DNA of 62,448 bases, from NCBI GenBank assembly GCA_945928315.1, contig CAMENN010000002.1, positions 1 to 62,448 of the forward strand, read 5' to 3'. Positions within the stretch are counted from its first letter, which is position 1; each line of letters starts with the position of its first letter. Under the pieces are notes generated by a model that was not told where the DNA came from, searched no databases, and saw only the letters and a list, made by a program, of their open reading frames with translations. Position numbers and translations under genes: made by a program. Shown piece after piece: positions 25,571 through 33,809 of this stretch. The stretch comes from an uncultured Clostridia bacterium. GTDB taxonomy: Bacteria; Bacillota; Clostridia; Christensenellales; Aristaeellaceae.

Positions 25571-26254
25571 ATGATCGGCATCATTGCAGCCATGAACGTG
25601 GAGATGGAAGGGCTCCGCGCGCACATGGAAAACCCCGTCAGCGAAACCGTCAGCGGCGTCACGTTTGTGCGCGGCACCATCGCGGGGCGCGAGGTCGTCA
25701 CCGCGGTGTGCGGCATCGGCAAGGTGTTCGCGGCGCTGTGCGCGCAGACAATGATCCTGCGCTATGCCCCGGAGGCCGTCATCAACACCGGCGTCGCGGG
25801 TACGCTCACGAATGAGCTGACCATCGGCAACCTGGCCGTATCCTCCTGCGTCGTGCAGCATGACATGGACACTTCGGCCATCGGCGATCCGGTCGGCCTG
25901 ATCTCCGGCATCAACAAGATCGAGATTCCCGCCGACAGGACGCTCATCCGGCGGCTGTGCGCGGCGGCGCAGGCCATCGGCGTCAGGGCGCTGACCGGCT
26001 GCATCGCCTCGGGCGACCAGTTCGTTGCCAGTCCCGGCCGCAAGACGTTCATCACGGACACCTTCAGCGCCATCGCCTGCGAGATGGAGGGCGCGGCCGT
26101 CGGCCAGGTCTGCTATGTCAATCAGGTGCCCTTCTGCGTGCTGCGCGCCATTTCCGACAGCGCGGACGGCTCCTCGCACATGGACTATCCCGTCTTCGCG
26201 CAGATGGCCGCCGAGCAGTCGGTGCGCCTGCTGCTCACCTTCCTGCAGGGCTGA
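25571..26254 (+). CDS. mtnN: 5'-methylthioadenosine/S-adenosylhomocysteine nucleosidase
   Basis: A 227-residue enzyme that removes adenine from S-adenosylhomocysteine and methylthioadenosine. Landmarks are MIGIIAAMNVEMEGL, GIGKVFAA, NTGVAG, ASGDQFV, and CEMEGAAVGQVC, with the ribose-contacting glutamates, then ISDSAD with the catalytic aspartate. The ribosome site GAGGAG lies in the last codons of luxS, so the two are translationally linked. Together with the methionine operon at 2.7-8.5 kb this closes the activated-methyl cycle. Confidence 0.97.
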   Translation: MIGIIAAMNVEMEGLRAHMENPVSETVSGVTFVRGTIAGREVVTAVCGIGKVFAALCAQTMILRYAPEAVINTGVAGTLTNELTIGNLAVSSCVVQHDMDTSAIGDPVGLISGINKIEIPADRTLIRRLCAAAQAIGVRALTGCIASGDQFVASPGRKTFITDTFSAIACEMEGAAVGQVCYVNQVPFCVLRAISDSADGSSHMDYPVFAQMAAEQSVRLLLTFLQG

Positions 26255-26259
26255 TTTCC

Positions 26260-26292
26260 CGCCGCGGACGTCCTTTGTCCGCGGCGTTCTTT
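26260..26292 (+). terminator. Terminator of luxS-mtnN
   Basis: A perfect 10-bp GC-rich stem (26260-26269 with 26277-26286) and then TTCTTTT. Confidence 0.88.
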
Positions 26293-26397
26293 TGCAAACG
26301 GCAGCCGCGCGCGTTTTTCCGCTCGACTTTTTTCGACATCGTGGTATAATAGAGGTGTACATCGCTTCGCCCAACGGAGGGCAGAGAGGGTTTCACC

Positions 26398-27282
26398 ATG
26401 AAAGTCGTCAAGAGTCCCGCCCCGCAAAAGACGCTCACGACGCCGCTACGGTATCTGCTGATGAGCATCGGCATACTCGTCACGGCGGTGGGCGTCTATT
26501 TTTTCAAGTTCCCGAACAACTTCTCCACCGGCGGCGTCAGCGGCCTTTCGCTGATCCTGGGCCGCCTGTTCCCCTCACCCGTACTCACGCCCAGCGTGTT
26601 CATGCTGCTGATCAACGCGGCGCTGCTCGTGGTGGGCCTGCTCGTGCTCGGGCGCAGTTTCGCCTTCAGCACGGTCTACTGCTCGATGCTGCTCTCGCTG
26701 AGTACCTACGCGATGGAGCGCCTGTGGCCGCTTGCCGGCCCGCTGACGGATCAGCCGTTCCTGGAGCTGTGCTTCGCGGTGCTGCTGCCCGCCATCGGCT
26801 CCGCCGTGCTCTTCCACCTGGACGCCTCCAGCGGCGGCACGGACATCATCGCGCTGATCCTCAAGAAGTACACCAGTCTGAACATCGGCGGCGCGCTGAT
26901 GGCTGCGGACGCGCTGATCACCGTCGCGGCGCTCGTCTGCTTCGGTGTGAAGGCGGGCCTGTTTTCCATCCTCGGCCTGCTGATGAAGAGCGTGCTGGTG
27001 GACTTCGTGACCGACAGCTTCCAGACGCGCAAGTGCTTCCAGATCATCACCTCCGATCCGGAGCCGATCGTGAGCTTCATCATGGAGAAGCTGCACCGCG
27101 GCGCGACCATCGAGGATGTGCACGGCGCCTACAGCCACGAGCAGAAAACGCTGATCATCACGGTGCTCGGCCAGACGCAGGCGCTCGCGCTGCGGCGCTA
27201 CATCCACAACACCGACCCGCACGCCTTCATGATCATCACCCGCTCCACGGAGATCGTGGGCAAGGGCTTTCTCTCCACCTGA
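26398..27282 (+). CDS. YitT family membrane protein (DUF2179 C-terminus)
   Basis: A 294-residue protein with five to six N-terminal helices (LLMSIGILVTAVGVYFF onwards) and a soluble C-terminal DUF2179 domain from about residue 210 (CFQIITSDPEPIVSFIMEKL, HRGATIEDVHGAYS). Signature pieces are NNFSTGGVSGLSLIL and DASSGGTDIIA. YitT proteins are common in Firmicutes and their role is largely unknown. A TATAAT at 26345-26350 with a poor -35 is its probable promoter. The gene is monocistronic and converges on degV. Confidence 0.92.
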   Translation: MKVVKSPAPQKTLTTPLRYLLMSIGILVTAVGVYFFKFPNNFSTGGVSGLSLILGRLFPSPVLTPSVFMLLINAALLVVGLLVLGRSFAFSTVYCSMLLSLSTYAMERLWPLAGPLTDQPFLELCFAVLLPAIGSAVLFHLDASSGGTDIIALILKKYTSLNIGGALMAADALITVAALVCFGVKAGLFSILGLLMKSVLVDFVTDSFQTRKCFQIITSDPEPIVSFIMEKLHRGATIEDVHGAYSHEQKTLIITVLGQTQALALRRYIHNTDPHAFMIITRSTEIVGKGFLST

Positions 27283-27303
27283 TTTCATCTGATTCCAACA
27301 AAA

Positions 27304-27348
27304 ACAGGGCTCCGCGCAGTTTCACGCTGTGCGAAGCCCTGTTTTTTC
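27304..27348. terminator. Convergent terminator between yitT and degV genes
   Basis: ACAGGGCT (27304-27311) pairs with AGCCCTGT (27335-27342) with further inner pairing, followed by a six-base T-run on plus and an A-run serving minus. Confidence 0.85.
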
Positions 27349-27361
27349 TTGTTCATTCCGC

Positions 27362-28213
27362 TTATTCCGCAAAGCCCACGATGCCGAAGGAGCCGGGGCC
27401 GCTGTGCGCAGCGATGACGCAGCCGGTGCGCACCCAGCCCCTGACCGCATAGCCCTTCTCCTGCAGGATGCCTTCCACCTCCTGCCGGACGCTCTGCGCG
27501 AGGCCCTCTCCGTAGATCAGATAGACCTCGTCCTTGCGCAGCGCGTTCGCCTCCGGATACTCCCGCGCCATCTGCGCGATCACGCGGGCCATGGAGCCGC
27601 GGTACTTCCTGGTGGAGATGAGCTTGCCATCCTGAACCTCGATCAGCGGATGCAGGCCGAGGATCTTCGCACCCAGGTACGCCGCGTTGCTCACGCGCCC
27701 GCCCGCGCGCAGATAGTCGAGGTCGCCCGGGATGAAGCCCATGCGCACCTTTGCAATCGCCTCCTCCGCGACGGCCGCGGCCTCGTCCATGGTCATCTCC
27801 GGGTGCTCGCGCAGCGCCTTCGCCACTCGCAGCACCACCGCCATCTGTCCCGCGGAGACGCTTTTGGTGTCGATGATGCGGATGTCGTCGCGGCCGTCAG
27901 CCGTCATGACCGCACTCTGCATGGAGCAGGTCGTGCACGCAGAATACGCCAGATAGAGAATCTCAGCACCGGGATTCTCCCCCAGCACGCGCTCAAAGGC
28001 GACCTCGAAATCGTGCGGCGTGCAGCCGCTGGTGCGCGGCGGCTCATGCGTCGCCTTGTAGTGGTCGAACATCTCGGTGACGGGGAACGCGCCGTCGTCG
28101 CGCGTCTCTCCGCCAAACGTGACATGCATGGGAACGATCGAAATGCCGAACTGCGCCGCCAGCTCCGGCGTAATGTCCGAGCCGGACTCGGCCATCAGAA
28201 GAATCTTGCTCAC
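27362..28213 (-). CDS. DegV family fatty-acid-binding protein (copy 1)
   Basis: A 283-residue cytosolic protein of the DegV/FakB family, which binds a fatty acid and presents it to a FakA-type kinase. Features are the N-terminal ILLMAESGSDITPELA, the RTSGCTPHDF segment (Ser/Cys-containing turn used in lipid binding), DYLRAGGRVSNAAYLGAKIL and HSGPGSFGIVG at the C-terminus. The start is a GTG at 28213 with GGGGG upstream. No FakA is in the window. A second DegV gene lies at 52.4 kb. Confidence 0.92.
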   Translation of the reverse strand: MSKILLMAESGSDITPELAAQFGISIVPMHVTFGGETRDDGAFPVTEMFDHYKATHEPPRTSGCTPHDFEVAFERVLGENPGAEILYLAYSACTTCSMQSAVMTADGRDDIRIIDTKSVSAGQMAVVLRVAKALREHPEMTMDEAAAVAEEAIAKVRMGFIPGDLDYLRAGGRVSNAAYLGAKILGLHPLIEVQDGKLISTRKYRGSMARVIAQMAREYPEANALRKDEVYLIYGEGLAQSVRQEVEGILQEKGYAVRGWVRTGCVIAAHSGPGSFGIVGFAE

Positions 28214-28319
28214 CGAAAAACCCCCATATGCCCGGCGCACTGCGCGCACGGATAGTATGGGGATAGCTTATCCCAGCTGCGTTGCCGAATTGCTGTGAAA
28301 TTGTTGCGTTTTTGTGAAT

Positions 28320-29465
28320 TTACCGGTGCGCGCTGTCCGCGTTCTGTGAACGCTTGAGCGTCACGGTGAACTCGGAGCCCTCACCCGGCCTGCTGCGAAC
28401 GGCGATGTGCCCGCCGCAGATTTCCAGCACGCGCCGCGTCAGCGCCAGCCCGAGGCCGTTGCCCTCGCCGGAATGCGAGGTGTCGCCCTGGTAGAATTTG
28501 TCGAAGATGTGGCGCATCGTCTCCTCGTCCATGCCGCAGCCGGTGTCCGCCACGACGACATCCACCGTGTCCCCGTGCTCGATCTGACGCAGCACGATGC
28601 GACCGCCCGGCTCCGTGAACTTGATGGCGTTGGCGATGAGGTTGTTGAACACCAGCTCCATCATGCTCTCGTCCGCAGTGATCATCACGCGCTCCTCGAG
28701 CTGTGCGTCGAATTCGAGGTTCTTTTTCTCCCAGGCCGCCTCCAGCGCGAGCGCGCAGTCGCTCAGCTGGCGCGTCAGGTCATACTCCTTCGCCGCCGGC
28801 ACGATCTCCTGGTTTTCCAGCTTGTTGAGCTTCAGAATGTTGGAGATGAGCGTGCTCAGGCTCCGGCTGGCCGTCGCGATGGTCTGCGCATACTCCTCCC
28901 GCCGGGCAGGCGTCAGGTCGCCGCGCTCGAGCGCCGTGGCATAGCTCTCGATGACAGCCAGCGGCGTCTTGATCTCGTGGGAGACGTTGGCGATGAAGTC
29001 GTTCTTCATCGTCTCAATGCTCCCCAGCTCCTGCACCATGCGGTTGAAGTCCTCGAACATGATGTCCATGTAATCCATCTTGCTGCCGGTGTGGATGGGC
29101 TGCACAGAGACGGAGAAATCGCCCTCCGCCACAGCCTTCATCGCCCGGGAGAGCCTGCGCATCGGCCGGTCGAACTTGGTGCAGCTCACCTGATGCAGGA
29201 TGATCGCCGCGATGACCGCCATGGCGATCCAGTAGGTGCCCACGCCCATGCTGGCCAGCACGCTGAAGACCTCCAGCTTGAGCAGAACCTCCAGCAGCAG
29301 CACATTGCCCGCGCTGAGCACCAGCAGCACCAGCAGAATCAGCACAAACATGCGCCAGGAGAACAGCCTTCTGCGCACGCGCGGGTCGCGCTCACGGGAG
29401 AAGCCCAGCTTGCGAAGTGCCTCCCCGCCCGCCGGGAGCACCTGCGTCAGCTTTTCCCTGTTCAT
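28320..29465 (-). CDS. Sensor histidine kinase
   Basis: A 381-residue membrane kinase. Two membrane helices (about 38-60 and 72-92) leave only a very short external loop, so it probably senses a membrane or cytoplasmic cue. A HAMP-like region follows, then the phospho-acceptor motif NVSHEIKTPLAVIE (His near 164), the N box NNLIANAIKF, the G1 box DTGCGMDEE, the F box and the G2 box EGNGLGLAL. Its ATG overlaps the stop of the response regulator by 4 bases. Confidence 0.95.
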   Translation of the reverse strand: MNREKLTQVLPAGGEALRKLGFSRERDPRVRRRLFSWRMFVLILLVLLVLSAGNVLLLEVLLKLEVFSVLASMGVGTYWIAMAVIAAIILHQVSCTKFDRPMRRLSRAMKAVAEGDFSVSVQPIHTGSKMDYMDIMFEDFNRMVQELGSIETMKNDFIANVSHEIKTPLAVIESYATALERGDLTPARREEYAQTIATASRSLSTLISNILKLNKLENQEIVPAAKEYDLTRQLSDCALALEAAWEKKNLEFDAQLEERVMITADESMMELVFNNLIANAIKFTEPGGRIVLRQIEHGDTVDVVVADTGCGMDEETMRHIFDKFYQGDTSHSGEGNGLGLALTRRVLEICGGHIAVRSRPGEGSEFTVTLKRSQNADSAHR

Positions 29466-30136
29466 ACGGCCGGCACCGCCTTGTAGCCCAGCCCGTGCAC
29501 GGTGACAATTTTGAAATCCTCACAGCCGGAGAATTTGTCGCGGATGCGGGTGATGTGCACGTCCACGGCGCGCAGGCTCGCGCTCGTCTCCCCGCTCCAG
29601 AATTCATCCATCAGCTGTGCACGGGAGAACGTGCGCCGCGGATAGGAGAGCATCTTGTAGAGCAGGCTGAACTCGCGCACGGTCAGCGGGATCTCCCGGC
29701 CGTCCACATACGCGCTCATCTCCTCCGCGTCGAGCACGGTGCCGCCCACGACCAGCCGCTTTTCCCGCTCGATGCGCGCGCGCCGCAGCAGCGCCTCGAT
29801 GCGCAGCAGCAGCTCGTCCACCTCGATCGGCTTGACCATGTAGTCGTCGATGCCCGCGCGAAACCCCCGCTGCTTGGCGGCAAGATCGTCGCGCGCCGTC
29901 ATGAGCAGGATCGGAATCGTCCTGTTGACGCTGCGCACGCTCTGCACCAGCTCAAACCCGTCCACGCCCGGCATCATGATGTCCGAGACGATGACGTCGA
30001 TGCTGCCCGCATACAGGATGTCAAATGCCTGCTGCGCGGACAGCGCGCTGTGGGCCGCATAGCCCGCCGCGTTCAGGCTCGCGCAGACGATCTGGTTGAG
30101 CCGCGCGTCATCCTCCACCACCAGCACATGTACCAT
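29462..30136 (-). CDS. OmpR/PhoB family response regulator
   Basis: A 224-residue two-domain regulator. The receiver has the acidic pair EDD near residue 8, the phospho-acceptor in VSDIMMPG (Asp about 51), the Thr in MTARDD and Lys in VKPIEVDELL. The C-terminal winged helix includes LTVREFSLLYKML and SLRAVDVHITRIRDKF. The ATG at 30136 follows GGGAGGTG. It forms a tight operon with the histidine kinase. The target genes are not evident. Confidence 0.96.
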   Translation of the reverse strand: MVHVLVVEDDARLNQIVCASLNAAGYAAHSALSAQQAFDILYAGSIDVIVSDIMMPGVDGFELVQSVRSVNRTIPILLMTARDDLAAKQRGFRAGIDDYMVKPIEVDELLLRIEALLRRARIEREKRLVVGGTVLDAEEMSAYVDGREIPLTVREFSLLYKMLSYPRRTFSRAQLMDEFWSGETSASLRAVDVHITRIRDKFSGCEDFKIVTVHGLGYKAVPAV

Positions 30137-30157
30137 GAAGCACCTCCCGTCCGGGGC

Positions 30158-30186
30158 TTGACAATTCCCCGCCAGAAGCATACTAT
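30158..30186 (+). promoter_or_regulatory. sigma-A promoter for the TraX-like gene
   Basis: Perfect TTGACA and TACTAT with a 17-base spacer, 33 bases before the ATG. Confidence 0.65.
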
Positions 30187-30218
30187 AACAGAAAACACAT
30201 TCCTGTCAAGGAGTAAGC

Positions 30219-31019
30219 ATGATGGATTCGCTTCCGCCGCGCACCGCGGGCCAAACGCTGCTGCGCCTTTTCTGCCCGCAGCAGGTTCGCACCAATCAGG
30301 ACACCGGGCTGATCCGGCTCATCGCCTGCATCTGCATGTTCATCGACCACGCGGGCAAGATGCTCTTTCCGCAGTATCCGGTCATGCGGGAGATCGGCCG
30401 CCTTGCCTTTCCGCTGTTCGCCTACGGCATCGCCGTGGGCGCGGTGTACACGGCCCATCCGGAAAAATACTTCTCCCGCGTGGTGGGGCTGGCGCTTTTG
30501 AGCCAGCCGCTCTATGCCGTCGCGCTCGGCCACGAAAACGCCGCGATGTATGCCGTCTCCTTCGCGCGCCATCCGCTTCGTGCCGCGCTCACCTTCTATC
30601 TGAACAGCTGGCAGACGCCCAGCATCCTCTTCTCCCTCTCGCTGGGGCTTCTGCTGCTCCTGTGCCTGCGCGGACGCAGATGGGTGCTTGCGCTGGGCGT
30701 GTACCTGCTGTGCGACCGGCTCAGCGGGCACCTCGACTACGGCATCCACGGCATCCAGCTGATGCTGCTGTTCTATCTGCTGTGCGAGCATCCGGCCGCC
30801 TGTCTCGCCGCGACGTTCTCGTTCATGACCTGGTGGGCGCTGCAGGGTACGGGCTACACGTTCTTCGGGCATTCGTTCGGCATGCGGGTGTTCAGCCTGC
30901 CCTCGATCGTGCTGTGCTGCCTGCCCGTGAAGCGGCGGACGCAGCTGCCCCGCTGGTTCATCTACGGCTTCTATCCCGCGCACCTGGCCGTCATCGCGCT
31001 GCTGTGCCGCGTGTTCTGA
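30219..31019 (+). CDS. TraX family membrane protein
   Basis: A 266-residue membrane protein with about eight helices. TraX of the F plasmid acetylates pilin, but chromosomal homologues are widespread with unknown substrates. The family signature is present: LIRLIACICMFIDHAGK near residue 32, GRLAFPLFAYGIAVG, a DYGIHGIQLML segment and the closing FYPAHLAVIALL. The ATG follows AAGGAG. The next gene starts 53 bases downstream in the same direction and may be co-transcribed. Confidence 0.87.
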   Translation: MMDSLPPRTAGQTLLRLFCPQQVRTNQDTGLIRLIACICMFIDHAGKMLFPQYPVMREIGRLAFPLFAYGIAVGAVYTAHPEKYFSRVVGLALLSQPLYAVALGHENAAMYAVSFARHPLRAALTFYLNSWQTPSILFSLSLGLLLLLCLRGRRWVLALGVYLLCDRLSGHLDYGIHGIQLMLLFYLLCEHPAACLAATFSFMTWWALQGTGYTFFGHSFGMRVFSLPSIVLCCLPVKRRTQLPRWFIYGFYPAHLAVIALLCRVF

Positions 31020-31072
31020 AACCGTATGGTTCCGCATAGCCTCTGGATAGGTTGAAACCGGAGGCGTTTTTC

Positions 31073-31783
31073 ATGCTGATCGTCACCCCGCCCGCGCTCT
31101 ATGGTCACCTGGGCGCGCTGCTTTCCGCGCTGATCGTCGTCTGCGCCTGCATCGGCCTGACGCTCCACAAGGATGTGTACGCGCACACCCCACGGCGCGA
31201 CTTCTACTGCTATTACACGAACGTGAGCAACCTGATCGTGCTGCTCTATTTCGCGCTGATCGCACCCTGGCTCTATGCCCGCGCGGCGCTTCGCCGGTTC
31301 ATTCCCGCCGCGGAGTTCAGCGTGATGATGGTCATCCTGCTCACGCACGTCGTCTTCCACAACCTGCTCTTTCCGGACATCCTGCGCGCCGCCCGCAAGA
31401 CCCGGCGCACGCGCGAGACGGACATCATGGCGGCGGACAACCTCTTCATCCACTACCTCGTGCCCTGGCTGACCTGCCTGTACTGGCTGCTGTGCTCGCC
31501 GGACAAGGACGCGCTCACGCTGCCCGGCGCGCTCGTCTGGCTGGCAGTGCCGCTCATCTATCTGCTCTGCCTGTTTCTGCGCGCCCGCCGCGGCAACCTC
31601 GCCGGGACGGACAGCCCGTATCCGTATCCGTTTCTCGACGTTCAGCGTCTGGGCGCAGGCCGCGTCGCCCGCATCTGTCTTTTGCTGCTCGCGCTGTGCG
31701 TGCTCGTCTCGCTCGCGCTGCTGCTGGCTGTGCGCCTGTCCTTTGCGCGCTGGGGCGGCGGGCATGCGCTCGTGCTCGTCTGA
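31073..31783 (+). CDS. Pr6Pr family membrane protein
   Basis: A 236-residue membrane protein with about six helices, resembling the Pr6Pr/FAR-17a group. Landmarks are FYCYYTNVSNLIVLLYF near residue 43, LFIHYLVPW near residue 125, and PYPYPFLDV near residue 185. The function is unknown in bacteria. Start at 31073 follows GGAGG; a TTG further upstream has no ribosome site. Confidence 0.82.
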   Translation: MLIVTPPALYGHLGALLSALIVVCACIGLTLHKDVYAHTPRRDFYCYYTNVSNLIVLLYFALIAPWLYARAALRRFIPAAEFSVMMVILLTHVVFHNLLFPDILRAARKTRRTRETDIMAADNLFIHYLVPWLTCLYWLLCSPDKDALTLPGALVWLAVPLIYLLCLFLRARRGNLAGTDSPYPYPFLDVQRLGAGRVARICLLLLALCVLVSLALLLAVRLSFARWGGGHALVLV

Positions 31784-31824
31784 CGCGCGATTTCACGATT
31801 TTTTGAAAAAAGGCAAATTTCCTG

Positions 31825-31853
31825 TTGACATGAAGGGGCACTTCGGGTATAAT
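31825..31853 (+). promoter_or_regulatory. Consensus promoter for the tRNA pair
   Basis: Perfect TTGACA and TATAAT with a 17-base spacer, 40 bases before the first tRNA, as expected for a strongly expressed stable RNA unit. Confidence 0.9.
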
Positions 31854-31892
31854 ATTACCTGTTGAAGCGCTTGCGGTTCAACAAAGCCGGAT

Positions 31893-31966
31893 TGGGGAAT
31901 TGTGTAACGGCAGCACCTACGACTCTGACTCGTATTGTCTAGGTTCGAATCCTAGTTCCCCAGCCA
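31893..31966 (+). tRNA. tRNA-Gln (anticodon CTG)
   Basis: A full cloverleaf: acceptor TGGGGAA pairs with TTCCCCA. The anticodon stem TACGA/TCGTA encloses CTCTGAC with anticodon CTG (reads CAG). The T arm has GGTTCGAATCC, and the encoded CCA ends at 31966. It is transcribed with the following tRNA. Confidence 0.95.
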
Positions 31967-31969
31967 TAA

Positions 31970-32044
31970 GCCTCCATGGTCAAGCGGTTAAGACGTTGCC
32001 CTCTCAAGGCAAAATCATGGGTTCGATTCCCATTGGAGGTGCCA
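31970..32044 (+). tRNA. tRNA-Glu (anticodon CTC)
   Basis: Acceptor GCCTCCA pairs with TGGAGGT, including one G-T pair. The anticodon stem TTGCC/GGCAA encloses CTCTCAA with anticodon CTC (reads GAG). The T arm is GGGTTCGATTCCC and CCA is encoded. Only 3 bases separate it from tRNA-Gln. Confidence 0.95.
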
Positions 32045-32048
32045 AAAA

Positions 32049-32074
32049 GCCAGACGAAACTGTCTGGCTTTTTT
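32049..32074 (+). terminator. Terminator of the tRNA unit
   Basis: GCCAGAC pairs with GTCTGGC around a 6-base loop, followed by six T. Confidence 0.9.
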
Positions 32075-32130
32075 GTTGCGAAAATACGCCCCTTCCCTGC
32101 ACGATTTTTGAAGAAAATCACAAAATTCTC

Positions 32131-32159
32131 TGGCCAATTCGCCCGTTTCGCTGTACAAT
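32131..32159 (+). promoter_or_regulatory. Probable sigma-A promoter for the EamA transporter
   Basis: TGGCCA and TACAAT with a 17-base spacer, 42 bases before the start codon. Confidence 0.5.
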
Positions 32160-32200
32160 ATGCGCATCTTCCACTTCGCACAAAAAGGAGCTGGTTCTTC

Positions 32201-33067
32201 ATGTGGATTCTCGCCGCCGTCTGCTCTGCGCTCTTCGCGGGCCTGACCTCCATCCTCGCCAAATGCGGCATCCGCAAGACCGATTCGGACGTTGCCACCG
32301 CGCTGCGCACCATCGTGGTTGCGCTCTTCTCCTGGGTGATGGTCGCCGTCGTCGGCTCGTTTCACACCATCACGTCCATCAGCCGCACATCGCTGCTCTT
32401 CCTCGTGCTCTCCGGTCTGGCGACAGGCGCATCCTGGATCTGCTATTTCAAGGCGCTCTCGCTGGGCGACGTCAACAAGGTTGTGCCCATCGACAAGTCG
32501 AGCACCGTGCTCACCGTGCTGCTGGCGATCGTGCTCTTCGGCGAGACGAACAACCTCGCCGTCAAGCTCGTCGGCACCGCGATGCTCGGCGCGGGCGTGC
32601 TGCTGATGATCGAGAAGAAGCAGAGCGCCGCCGGGAGCAGCTCCCGCGCCTATCTGCCCTACGCCGTCGGCTCGGCGGTGTTTGCCGCGCTCACGTCCAT
32701 CCTCGCCAAGATCGGCATCTCCGGCGTGGAATCGAACCTGGGGACGGCCATCCGCACCGTCGTGGTGCTGATCATGGCCTGGTGCATCGTGCTGATGAAG
32801 GGCAAGCAGACGCTGGTGCGCCATGTCGATCCCCGCGAGCTGGCGTTCATCGCGCTCTCCGGCGTGGCGACGGGTGCATCGTGGCTGTGCTACTATTACG
32901 CCATCCAGACCGGCGTGGTCAGCGTCGTCGTGCCGATCGACAAGCTGAGCATCCTCGTCTCCATCGCCTTCTCGCGCGTGGTCTTCGGCGAGCGCCTCAC
33001 CCGCCGCGCGGCGGTCGGCCTGCTGCTGATGGTCGCGGGCACGCTGGCGATGACCCTCTTCGCCTGA
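32201..33067 (+). CDS. EamA family (drug/metabolite) transporter
   Basis: A 288-residue membrane protein with ten predicted helices built from an internal duplication. Both halves start with a SAxFAxLTSILAK segment and an ALRT/AIRTxVV stretch. Both contain ATGASWxCYxxAxxxGxVxxVVPIDK and end at VLFGE/VVFGE. EamA proteins export or import small metabolites; the substrate is not readable here. The ATG follows AAAAGGAG. It converges on the tandem-PII gene, with a terminator between. Confidence 0.92.
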   Translation: MWILAAVCSALFAGLTSILAKCGIRKTDSDVATALRTIVVALFSWVMVAVVGSFHTITSISRTSLLFLVLSGLATGASWICYFKALSLGDVNKVVPIDKSSTVLTVLLAIVLFGETNNLAVKLVGTAMLGAGVLLMIEKKQSAAGSSSRAYLPYAVGSAVFAALTSILAKIGISGVESNLGTAIRTVVVLIMAWCIVLMKGKQTLVRHVDPRELAFIALSGVATGASWLCYYYAIQTGVVSVVVPIDKLSILVSIAFSRVVFGERLTRRAAVGLLLMVAGTLAMTLFA

Positions 33068-33072
33068 ATGCA

Positions 33073-33116
33073 AAAACGGCGGCTCCCGGAGCTTTTTCGG
33101 GAGCCGCTGTTTTGTC
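33073..33116. terminator. Convergent terminator between EamA and tandem-PII genes
   Basis: GCGGCTCCCG pairs with CGGGAGCCGC, flanked by A-rich and T-rich runs on either side. Confidence 0.85.
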
Positions 33117-33119
33117 TGA

Positions 33120-33809
33120 TCACTCCAGCCCCGCGACGGCTTCCACCGGCACGGCGAGCACGATGCCCTGCGCCTCGCTGCGCATGCCGCATGCCTCGGC
33201 GACGGCCCGCATCACGGCGGTTTTTTCCTCCTGCCGGCACAGGATCGTCACGATCTCCTTCTCCGCCTGCACGCTGATGCCCCAGAAGGCCAGCGTCTCC
33301 TCGGCGCCGACGCGCCGGCTGTGCAGCACGGTGCCGCCCGTCGCCCCGGCCGGGCGCGCCGCGGCCATGACCTCCCCGCTGTAGCCCTGATTGACCACCG
33401 CGATCACCAGCTGATATGCGTTTTCCTCCACGGCTGCATTCCTCCTTTGCGGCGCGCGCCCGCGCTCCTCGTTGATGGCGTCAAGCATCTGCACGACGCG
33501 GCTATTTCCGCCGGTGAGCGGAATCGTGCAGGCGACGCCGCTTCCCGGGCTGCCCAGCCGCAGCGTGCGGCGCAGCTTGTCCAGCATGTCGTCGGCAAAC
33601 GGCTTGGGCAGGATGCTCAGCAGAATGCTCTTGTCCCCGCTGTCCAAGCCCAGCATGTCCAGCACCTCGCGCGAGGCCGTGCCGTGCCCGTCCAGCCTGT
33701 ACTGCACCGGCACGCGCCCCTCGTCAAACATCGCCACCGCCTTGCCCGCAAGCCAGGGCGTGGCGATGAGCATCAGCAGGCGCATCGGCGCGTGATTTCC
33801 TTCACTCAC
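33120..33809 (-). CDS. Tandem PII-like regulatory protein
   Basis: A 229-residue cytosolic protein made of two PII-like domains (about 8-103 and 132-229). The second half shows the PII beta-alpha-beta order most clearly: LVIAVVNQGYSGEVMAAARPAG, then GGTVLHSRR, IVTILCRQEEKTAVMRAVAEACG and GIVLAVPVEAVAGL. PII proteins bind nucleotides and control transporters or enzymes through a flexible loop. Its GTG start overlaps the stop of the DUF1538 gene by 3 bases, so the two are translationally coupled and the membrane protein is the obvious target. The effector is unknown. Confidence 0.82.
   Translation of the reverse strand: MSEGNHAPMRLLMLIATPWLAGKAVAMFDEGRVPVQYRLDGHGTASREVLDMLGLDSGDKSILLSILPKPFADDMLDKLRRTLRLGSPGSGVACTIPLTGGNSRVVQMLDAINEERGRAPQRRNAAVEENAYQLVIAVVNQGYSGEVMAAARPAGATGGTVLHSRRVGAEETLAFWGISVQAEKEIVTILCRQEEKTAVMRAVAEACGMRSEAQGIVLAVPVEAVAGLE

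Noticed and set aside
30219..31019. TraX-like gene as evidence of a conjugative element
   Set aside because: Chromosomal TraX relatives are common in Firmicutes, and no other transfer genes, relaxase or origin are nearby.
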